In this document: one piece after another, positions 35,808 through 45,034 of the stretch
Layout: every line of letters starts with the position of its first letter
How positions within the stretch are numbered: the first letter of the stretch is position 1
DNA from: Choanephora cucurbitarum
Taxonomy: Eukaryota > Mucoromycota > Mucoromycetes > Mucorales > Choanephoraceae
Length of the DNA: 64,000 nt
NCBI GenBank assembly: GCA_025331435.1
Contig: JAIWNI010000026.1
Span: 248,001-312,000 of the forward strand
Reading direction: 5' to 3'
Made by a program: the position numbers and the translations under genes
Notes under the pieces: generated by a model
What the model saw: the letters and a program-made list of their open reading frames with translations, nothing else
Databases searched by the model: none
Told to the model about the DNA's origin: nothing

Positions 35808-36536
35808 AAAAAAAGATAGAAGAAAAAAGATAATTCACTAAGCGAGACAGAGAAAAACAATTGATTATGATTGGCCAACAAAGTACGGTGTATGCATTTC
35901 TAAAGTATTTAAACCTCCATCAGGCATAAACAGAGTAAACTTTCCCTTTAAGTTTGACTGCATCTCCTACTTTATTTTATGGTAGGCAAATAAAGGTACA
36001 GAAAGCTTGATATTCATTTCTTTTTTATTCGTTAGTCCCAGAAAGAAAGAATTCGGCTACTGAGAAAGTAGTTGATTACAAGTATCAGAAGTAGCATCTC
36101 TGTTCAGCTAAGAAAAAGAAAAGTATACCACTCACTCAACTTAATGTCTCAAACGCTGCACAGAGAGGATTATGCCTGTTGAATTGCTTGGTCTCTCTCA
36201 TAAAAGAGAAAAGCTAAAAAAAAAAACGATTCTCTGGTTCATACAGTCAACGTATATGCTTATCTTTCACTAAATAGAATCAGGACTGTCGGCTCATGTA
36301 TCTTGATCTCATTTTGTTATGAGGCTTTATTGAATAAAATCACTCTTTTTTTTCGTGTAATTTGATTTGATTCTTAATTTTCCTAAGGTGCATAAACAAA
36401 AAAGACATAAACAAATCCGGTCCGAACACTGCATATTATACCGGAAAGCATAGACAGGCTCGGAGTATGGACAGCTCCCAAGCACAAAAATGAAATCAAG
36501 AGGTCCCAACTGTAGAGTTCTTTCTCTAAATACACC
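35808..36536. other. shared divergent promoter region of SEC39 and RPS8
   Basis: About 730 bases between two divergent starts, AT-rich with A and T tracts. No gene seen. It probably contains both core promoters and the RPS8 5' UTR. Confidence 0.6.
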
Positions 36537-37718
36537 ATGGGTAAAGCATCTAGCAACATGACATACATATATACATCCATCCAGATAAGCAGTGAAAACT
36601 AATCCATCCGCCATATCATGAACAGGTATCAGTCGTGATTCTCGCCACAAGCGTAGCGCTACCGGTGCTAGACGTGATCAATACAGAAAGAAGAGAAAGT
36701 AAGCAGAATACCAACTTCAACTAAAAATAAGCGATTCGTTTTACACCATGTAACAAAAAAGAAAATCTACAAACACATGTATATGCACCTACAAACTATT
36801 TGTATATGGAGTATAGATATGTTTCTATACAGATATTGCATACACAAAACACTCAGCCCTTTTTTTATGTGTTGCCATCCATGTCAAGTTTGTCGATCAT
36901 CATAGAGACATAGCAATACAGATAAGAAGACAGAGAGACACAGAAAGAGGAATAGATAAATAGGGCATATACTGTGTTTGTACAGATTACATGTGTTGCG
37001 AAGAACCTTAGATATATGCATAGTGGAGAAACCCTTATATTAATTTAACTACACGCATACAGGTTCGAGTTGGGTCGTCAATCCGCTAACACCAAGTTGG
37101 GTGCTAAGCGTATTCACCTTGTTCGTGTCCGTGGTGGTAACTTCAAGCGCAGAGCTCTTCGTCTTGAATCTGGTAACTTCTCTTGGGGTTCCGAAGGTGT
37201 CTCTCGCAAGACCCGTGTCTTGACTGTCGTCTACAACGCCTCCAACAACGAATTGGTCCGTACCAACACTCTCGTCAAGGGTGCTGTCATCCAAATTGAT
37301 GCCACTCCTTTCCGTCAATGGTACGAATCCCACTACGCTCTTCCTCTCGGTAAGAAGAAGGCTGAAGAAGCTGTAAGTATCGTCATCTATTTTTCGGGAC
37401 TACATGTGTAACTCATTTGGTTTATAATAGGAATCTGCTGACAAGAAGTCCAAGGCTGTTCAAAAGAAGATTGCTGCTCGTGCTGCTACTTCTGCCATTG
37501 ACCCTCTCTTGAACGACCAATTCAACGCTGGTCGTCTCTACGCTGTCATTGCTTCTCGTCCTGGTCAATCTGGTCGTTGTGATGGTTACATCCTCGAAGG
37601 TAGAGAACTCGAATTCTACCTCCGTAAGATCAAGGTAAGCTTTCTTATATTAATACTTTGTATTGTGCTCCCATATACTGATATTCTATTTTTCTTTCTG
37701 TAGAGCAAGAAGCACTAA
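36537..37718 (+). CDS. RPS8: 40S ribosomal protein S8 (eS8)
   Basis: Cytosolic small-subunit ribosomal protein eS8. Exons are 36537-36540 (only ATGG), 36626-36698, 37063-37372, 37431-37634 and 37704-37718, giving 201 aa. The join ATGG|GTATCAG yields [18 protein letters not shown], the invariant family N-terminus, and [18 protein letters not shown] joins exons 2 and 3. The remainder ([48 protein letters not shown]) matches eS8 throughout, and the last exon codes only SKKH. Codon use is strongly biased to C-ending codons, unlike most neighbours, as expected for a ribosomal protein. Intron 2 is 364 nt, by far the longest in the window. Confidence 0.97.
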
Positions 37719-38077
37719 GTTTCTCGTTCAATTTAAATAAAACAAAATTCTTTTCTATATCTGTTAAAGAAACATTTTCTCTTGTACGATTGAATGGATC
37801 TACATATCGCTTGTGCTTTTTTGATTTCATGCTAAAGCTTATTATAAATCTCCTAAAATAGTCTTATAGTTAATGCATCTTATGCGCAACTATATCTATA
37901 AGTTAACACATATCATGAATAATAATAATAATAAAATAACAGCAAACTGTTGATTTCTCAAATTATTCAGTTCAAATCGTCACAAAAAAAAAGATTTTTA
38001 AATAAAGAAAAGGCATAATTTTGCCCTTCTTTTTTTTGAACACGCGCCTTCCTTTCTTTAAATAAGGCTACGAGTAA
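37719..38077. other. short intergenic region with AAT repeat
   Basis: RPS8 3' UTR (AATAAA near 37736) and the PTA1 leader. Contains an AAT trinucleotide run at about 37917-37934. No gene seen. Confidence 0.6.
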
Positions 38078-41000
38078 ATGGATCGCGAACAACAGCTTGC
38101 TCAACTACGTGAATACGAGCAAAATGTGCTTTCTCAGCTGACGAACGCACAGTCTTATGCAACTAAAAGTTTTCTGAGCACTCTAGATAGCTTAATAACG
38201 AGTGGACTAGAAGCACAAGACGATGGCACAGATTCTTTCAAAGAAGAACTAAAAATAATTAAAGATGCCATCAGAGCCTTTTCAACTGTGCTGCCATTCG
38301 TCTTCAAAACTGTGTAAGCAACAACTCGTATAAATACCTAGTCTTGCCTCGTTTAGTTATATTTTCTAATTTTTATTTAAAGTTGTCAGAATGAAGCCGA
38401 ATCTCAACTTTGGGAACTGGCTCAATCAATCTTGACATTGACAGAGACAAAGTTGATCCATCACACAAACACTGGTGTTCGCATTAGTGCACTCAAGTGT
38501 ATGCAAGTGATGGTCTTACTCTTTTCAAAATCAAATCAAGTAAGCTTATCTTATATCTGTTTCTCAAAAAGAACTACTTGTCACTTATACGCTATTCTTT
38601 CTTAGAAAGATGTTTCTATCAACATGTTAAGGGCTGGACATCGTTTGTTGGACTTACAAGAACTAGAAAAGAAAGGACAAGATGCGTTTGATATAGTGAC
38701 AAGTTTGTTGGACAGCGATATAGAGTAAAATGAAAGGATTGCTATAAAGAGAGTAATTTCACTGACTGTGTATTGCTAGGTCTATTCTGACTGCCACTAT
38801 CAATTGTCTTGTAGTCATTGTGAAAAAGAGAAACCAGTATCTCAAGACAGTTGTTAATCTGTTCACCAACTGGAAGAAGTCAAGACCAGCAGATTGTTCG
38901 CCTGTTATGCTTCGAAATGTCGAAAAGACACTTAAGCTAGCTTTTGTTGCCTTAATTCGGTAAGGTTTCTTGGCTTGTTTGCTAGAATCAGTTGATAACA
39001 CATGTCTGTTAGAACGGAGGCCCTTAATGCGCACAGATCTGAAATGATTTCAGCATTCGGATCAATTGGAGGTAATGTGGCCATGTTCCAGAGTCGTCGT
39101 TCAGAAGAATCGAGAAGAATGAAAAGAGCACAGCAACAACAGCTCGAGAATGAGCGAGAAAAAAGGGTCAAGACAGAATATGTGCCTACCATACCTTCCG
39201 GGCCCCCTAGTCTGTTGGCCAATTACGATATCACTCAAATCCCCCCTGACAAGGTTGTCTCACTCTGTATGACTGTATTACAGATGGTGCCTCTTGAAGT
39301 TATGGCTGAGCGTGTTGCCATGCTTCCTTCGGAGGGAGTTACTTTAGCTGTCACTCGTAACGGCTTTATCAGATCAACTACGCCCCCTTACCCTCCTCCT
39401 CCAGATCAACCTCAGCGCCTTCAACACCCACATATTCGAAGAGAAGAGGAGCCACAAGTCAAGGTTAAGCAAGAAACTCCAGATGATAGACTAAGTATGG
39501 ATAGAGACTCAGATGACGAAATGGAATATACACCAGTTCTTTCTGTACCAGAGCATATCAAGGAAGAAATAGAGTCAGAGAGGAAAGAGCAGAAGCCAAG
39601 GACGGAAGTGTTGGCGAGTGCAGAAGAGAGAGCGAGTCAGGCACTCAAGATGCAACCTTATGAACTAACCACATCAAACACCATGAGCGATGCAGACAAA
39701 CGATTGTTGCTAAAGATGTCGATTGAACGGATTCTGGAAGCCGAAGCAGCATTTGAAGCCAACCTACATGCGCATGACAGTAACACCAGAAAAGCCATCA
39801 CAGACGGGACTACAACTGCGGCAGTGGCAACGCCTTCAAGACGTGTCTGGCATTTGCTTGTTGCCAAATTGATGACATGTGGTGTAGATCATGCTGAGCT
39901 GACACAGAATGATGAGATAAACATTAATAAAGATGAAACAAAGTCATTCACTACCACAGATGATACCGAGAATTCAACTTTTGAATTAAAAACACTTTTA
40001 CTAGATTTTATTGTTCGAGATTTAGCTACAAGGTATATTGCTCAAAAAAAAAATGAAAAAGCTAGTTTATTGTATACCAAAAAAAAACATACATACAAAA
40101 AAAATTATAGACTTGACTTGGCACTTGAATGGCTACATGGAGAATACCTGTTGGACAAACGTAATGCAAGACGGAACTCTGCTTATACACCATCTTATTT
40201 CCAATGGCTTCATGCTCTGCTAGAAAAGGGAATTCCTACACTGGATGCAAAGGACCGCATTTTAACCAAGCTATTATTAGATGCACCTGAGCTAGATGAT
40301 AGAGTGATTGAGATGGTTCGACAAAATCTTGAAAGCGTGCCTGAGCGCTTTGTCTCTTGTGTGTCTACATTGCGTAGTTTGGTCACCAATCGACCACCTA
40401 TTCGATTTTGTGCTCTTCAGGTCTTGCTTGATCTATGTATCAATCCAAACGATAAAATGCGTAGAACCAGTATTGTGGCTGTCAAGAAATGGAATAGCAA
40501 CCAAAATGACATAAATGATCGAGTCGAATCATTTGCTGTAGAAGCACTTCATATCTTGAGTCAGCCAAAGGATGTTGCTATGACAGAAGAAGAAGAAGAG
40601 ACTGGATGGACAGAAAAGGATGTTGTAAGGCATGCGGAACTCTATTTTGTATTGTGTACCAAAAAACCAAGTTTACTCAAACAGTAAGTTGCACAAAAGC
40701 AAGTGACATCATTTTATTCATTATTTTAAGCATAGATTATTTTTGCTTTATGTGGAGGCATCTGAGCAAGTGAAGGAACACATTCGATCTCATATGATTA
40801 ATATGATCAAATCCATTGGTATGCGATCACAGGATCTTGTTCGGCTTATCAAAGAGTTTCCTTCTGGAAGCGAATCACTCGTTATTCGCATCTTGTCTAT
40901 TTTATGCGAATCAAGTAAGTTATTATCGAGTTTTTGTTAAGCAAGGCTATTAACATGACAAACTAGAATCACCTACACGCGAAATTATAGCTGCTGTAAA

Positions 41001-41094
41001 GACGATTGTTCCATTAGCCGAGGAGCGATCGATTGACATGTCATCCATATCACCTATTTTATCTGGGCAAAGCCTGTCACAAGGAACATCTTAA
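38078..41094 (+). CDS. PTA1: symplekin/Pta1 pre-mRNA 3'-end processing scaffold
   Basis: HEAT-repeat scaffold of the cleavage and polyadenylation factor. Exons are 38078-38313, 38383-38539, 38606-38724, 38780-38959, 39013-40032, 40111-40683, 40736-40914 and 40967-41094, giving 863 aa (yeast Pta1 785, human symplekin about 1270). The N-terminal HEAT domain ends near residue 230 (SILTATINCLVVIVKKRNQY). A charged, disordered middle with a basic cluster follows. The symplekin C-terminal domain shows LLDLCINPNDKMRR, ELYFVLCTKKPSLLKQ, ASEQVKEHIRSHM and GSESLVIRILSILCES. A 78-nt intron (40033-40110) is free of stops and in phase, and would add a Lys-rich loop if retained. The protein ends soon after the CES motif, earlier than animal symplekin. 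Confidence 0.9.
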
Positions 41095-41567
41095 AAAGAA
41101 AGGGCTTGCATGAAATAAAGGCAGAATGATCATAATCAATTGAAGAGGAGTTTATTCGACTAAAAATGTATCTACATGTGTGATGAGACAACAAAGACAC
41201 AAACGCTACGTAGAGTTCAGTCATTGTAGCAATTAAGTGTCCGATCTACTTTTCTTTCGATAGATATGTTTGTTAATAGCTTTCTGTATCCATGGAAACA
41301 ATGAGAATCATGTATCCATGTTTCTTTAATTGGAAAGTTGTACGCCTAAAGCAGTTGAAGAATAGGGCTATACAACAATGAAAAAAAAAACAATGTTAAT
41401 TTCGATTTCTTTTTTTGGTTGTTTTCATTTTACCAAATTTATAACTTTGAATTTCGATTTATTTGTTTACTTATTTTTATTTATTTTTTTGTTTTAGGTT
41501 TTTCTTCACCTTTCTTTTCTATTTAGACTTTTTTTTTTATTATTGTTATTTTCTATAGACTCGAATT
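41095..41567. other. intergenic, T-rich
   Basis: PTA1 3' UTR and the Rho-gene leader, with long T/A tracts from 41400 to 41550. No gene seen. Confidence 0.6.
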
Positions 41568-42428
41568 ATGACTCGAGGTGTAAGTAAAAGAGAAAGAGTT
41601 TGATCTACTTGAGATTCACTTATCATTCTATAGGTTGCACGAAAGAAGTTAGTCGTTGTAGGTGACGGTGGTTGTGGAAAGACTAGTCTATTGGTCGTGT
41701 ATCAGAGAAAAGCATTTCCTCAGGTACATAACATAGTATATTTCTTCATTGTCTGTATCTCTGTATACTCACTCTATCTATAGCGTTATGTACCTACTGT
41801 ATTTGAGAATTATATTGCCAACGTACCTCTGGATTCAGGAAAGATTGTCGAACTAGCATTATGGGATACAGCAGGACAAGAGGATTACGATCGATTACGA
41901 CCGCTATCTTACCCGGAAACAGATGTTGTTCTTATCTGTTTCGCTATCAACTTCCGTCAGTCATTCACAAACGTTCAAGACAGAGTAAGTATATTGTGTA
42001 GGATAGACACAATAGAATTCTTTGTGTTTCAAAAAGAACGAAAGAGACTTATTTTAATCTCAACCGATGTTTCTAGTGGCTCCCAGAAGTAACTCATTTC
42101 TGTGAAAACGTACCCAAGTTGCTGGTTGGCACAAAACTCGACTTTCGACAGAACCAAGAAGAAATTCAACGACTAAGTTTAGCGGGACAGCGTTTGATTA
42201 CAGTAGAGGAGGTACTTAAAAAAAAAGAAGCACAACAGGTTTTAGTCATTAGGTTTAACAGAAACTAAAATTTAGGGCGAACAACTGGCTAGAGAAATTG
42301 GTGCTAAATACTATGAGTGTAGTGCAATGCATAAAATTAATGTGGACGAGGTGATTGAGGCAGCAACAAAAGCTGCAGTGGCTGGCAATATGAAGCGTCT
42401 TCACAAGAGGCTATGTAAAATTCTTTAA
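41568..42428 (+). CDS. Rho-family small GTPase
   Basis: Ras-superfamily switch of the Rho/Rac/Cdc42 branch, acting on actin and cell-wall growth at membranes. Exons are 41568-41579 (12 nt, MTRG), 41634-41723, 41784-41984, 42077-42211 and 42276-42428, giving 196 aa. P-loop is GDGGCGKTS, the effector loop is [13 protein letters not shown], switch II is [19 protein letters not shown]4 is GTKLD and G5 is ECSAM. The Rho insert helix region ([21 protein letters not shown]) is present. The C-terminus is [11 protein letters not shown], a short basic stretch plus CAAX box with final Leu, predicting geranylgeranylation. FENY and the insert place it in Rho rather than Ras. TKLD is Rac/Cdc42-like while the effector loop is Rho-like, so the subgroup is uncertain. 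No single exon exceeds 67 codons. Confidence 0.93.
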
Positions 42429-43180
42429 ATTATATACTATATTTATTATTATACATTTACCTTAATCCTATAAAGTCTATTTATCATTTATTGTTATGAA
42501 CAATCAATTCACCTATTTTACTAATATGAATAATTAAAGAAAATTATGTATGGCGTAAAATGATCCCAAAAAACAATTTGAAATGACATAGAAAACTAGC
42601 GAAAATACAGGGTATTAAAGGAAAGGTTAAATTCAATAGATCTCTTTTCCTGTAGCTGTGTATGACTGAGGGCTTTGCCACATTTACTATTTTAATACAA
42701 GACAGGGGAAAAAAAAAGCTTATTATGCAAAGCTCTTAAGCACGTTTTAGATGAATAAAGGCAATAGTTGAATTCCAGTTAAACATTGCTTCTTTTTTCG
42801 AGAAGCTTTAGATGCGCATGCCGCCCTTGCGCAATGCACGTCTTTGTCAATTTGTTTCGTTTCACTCATTAAACACAGGTGACATGCATAAGGACAGCAG
42901 ATTCGATCATTTTTATTTCATCATTCATCTTCTTACTTGTCAAACATAGCAAGAAAGAGAGAGAAAATACACTGTTATTGCTCCCAAATTAAGTCATCTT
43001 CCTGTTACAAGCACAAGACTTCTCTGGATAGGCATGCTTGTCAACAAAAAGCGAAAGGAAAAGTTACAACATGACATGCTTTAACAAGCGAACGGTCGGA
43101 GTTTTTATTGGACATATATGGGCCTGCCAAATTTTTTTTTCTTTTTGTTCTGTTAAAGTCTTCAGTAATTATAGTTGACC
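42429..43180. other. intergenic, no supported gene
   Basis: Rho-gene 3' UTR and POP3 promoter. AT-rich with no open frame of note and no recognisable RNA gene. Confidence 0.55.
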
Positions 43181-44076
43181 ATGTCAGAAGCTAAAGTATA
43201 TACCTCTCTTCAAAACGTTCGTACTGCAGCAGCCAATCAGGAGAAAAAGACAGTATTCAAGCATGTACTTGCTTCGCCTTTCATTCTCAAATGGCCAACT
43301 ATTCATACAGATCTCGGACAGACGATCTTGGATCAATTATTAAAGTAATGTTTAGATTCAACTCTGAATCCTTCTTTTAATTAAAAGAAAAGAAACCTTC
43401 TTCTTAATTCTTAGAACAGTTGAGCCACTGGGAAAATACAAGTTGCAATGCCGTGCAGAGAAGAAAAAGCGAAAGAAGAACGAACATGTTGAGCTGATTG
43501 AACCAGAGTTGCGCCAACGTACTTTTATTGGTATCAACCAAGTAACACGCTATTTGGAAGCTTACATTGAAAATGAACGAGCTAATCCAGAGTCGAAAGC
43601 AGACAGAATACCCGTTATGTACATCTGTAAGCGTGAAATCAAACCTTTGCAGCTTTGTCAGCATTTGCTCTATATGTCTGCTTTAGCCAAAATAAAGGTT
43701 GCACCTATGCCTGCTAATGCAGAGGCTCGTATAGGAAAAGCATTGGGGATTCAAAGAGCCAGCGTTGTCTTATTAGAAGTAAGTTCATGCACATACGGAA
43801 TATGAATGGCATTTAATATGTTGTCAGATAATGGAGAACAAGGAAGAATCGCTTCGTTTGAGTGCTCGGGATTTACCTTTTGTTGAAGCTCCATGGCTAG
43901 AGAATGCACTGACCCGAAACATAAGTTATATTGGAGATACCACAAAAACATTGACGACAACAGTACCAATTGTCAAAAAGAACCAACAACAAGCTCAAAA
44001 GAATGATTTAAAACGAAAGTCTGAAGTAGATGATTCGGCAAATGAAAATGCAAAGAAACTCAAGCAGTCGAATTAA
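43181..44076 (+). CDS. POP3: RNase P/MRP subunit Pop3
   Basis: L7Ae-like protein subunit of nuclear RNase P and RNase MRP, which process pre-tRNA 5' ends and pre-rRNA. Exons are 43181-43344, 43415-43778 and 43828-44076, giving 258 aa (yeast Pop3 is 195). The N-terminus has VFKHVLASPFILKWPTI, the typical start of the family. The central segment PVMYICKREIKPLQLCQHLLYMSALAKIKV corresponds to the L7Ae-like core. The C-terminal PWLENALTRNISYIGDTTK followed by LTTTVPIVKK closely parallels the yeast Pop3 C-terminus. A basic tail (KNDLKRKS, NAKKLKQSN) fits nuclear RNA binding. It lies 126 bases before the next start on the same strand. Confidence 0.85.
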
Positions 44077-44202
44077 ACTACCGTCTCAAGTACTTTCGAT
44101 GTGTAGGTAGAATAAAAAAGAAGCTGGTTTTTATTTTCTTTTTCTTTTCCTTTTTCTTCTTTTCTTTCCTTTTTCTTTGTTATCGTTGCACATAGCATAA
44201 GC

Positions 44203-45034
44203 ATGACCAATATTGAAGAAACACATTGTTATGGTCCAACATTGAACGAAAATTTTCGTTCTCTCGACCTTTACCTTTTACCTAATTCGACAAAAGACTC
44301 ACCCTTGGTTGTATTTGTTCATGGTGGTGCCTGGAGATCAGAAGACAAAAAAGACTATCAGGAGCTTGCAAGAGGCTTTAACGAATTAGGCATTTCAGCT
44401 GCCTCTGTAAATTATAGGTAAATTCTTATATTGCTCTATTTTTCTAGAGTATACAGAATAGTAAAGAAAGAAAGTTTGTAGATTGAGCTTAAAGAAGAAT
44501 CCTGAAGATGTTCCTGAGATAAGGCACCCTGACCATATTGTGGATGTTGGCAAAGCTATCGAGTACCTTTATCATGCAAGTAATGAGCGATATGATCCTT
44601 GTAAAATCTTCGTTGTGGGACATTCTGCTGGTGCGCATATTGCGCTCATGCTTCTACTGGACACTCAACTCCCATACCATCAATACATTCAGGGCGTCAT
44701 TGGTGTTTCGGGCATCTATGATATTCCTTTGTTGATCAAAACATTTCCTTCTTATATTGATTTTATCGAGCAAGCGTTTGGATCTGATCAGGCGACCTAT
44801 TATGACGCTTCGCCCGTAAGCAAAACGACTTCAGGATTAGGCAATAAGCCTGTCATTATCGCTCAAAGCTCAGAGGATTCATTGATTGATAGTCAGCAGG
44901 CCGACGTAATGTATCATCATTTGAGCAAGTTTCATTCCAATGTCTTCTTGGATATGACCATCAAAGGTGATCACTATGAGATCATGAGGACTGGCAAATT
45001 AAAACACTTGATACAACAAATCATTGTAATGTAA
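44203..45034 (+). CDS. alpha/beta hydrolase, kynurenine formamidase-like
   Basis: Alpha/beta-hydrolase fold enzyme of the Bna7/kynurenine formamidase type, which in tryptophan breakdown turns N-formylkynurenine into kynurenine. Exons are 44203-44417 and 44482-45034, giving 255 aa (yeast Bna7 is 261). The oxyanion motif HGGAW is at about residue 46, the nucleophile elbow GHSAGAH is at about 126, an acidic residue lies in SSEDSLID and the catalytic His in KGDHYEIM. SLDLYLLP near the N-terminus is also typical. No signal peptide or TM, so cytosolic. Related arylformamidase-like esterases share these motifs, so the substrate is probable, not certain. Confidence 0.82.

Noticed and set aside
36327..36650. 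Minus-strand 107-codon open frame overlapping the RPS8 start and first intron
   Set aside because: Lies antisense to the RPS8 5' exons, which have a strong spliced model and an invariant N-terminus; no family resemblance.
37049..37333. Minus-strand 94-codon open frame
   Set aside because: Mirror of the strongly biased RPS8 exon 3 codons; a shadow of the real gene.
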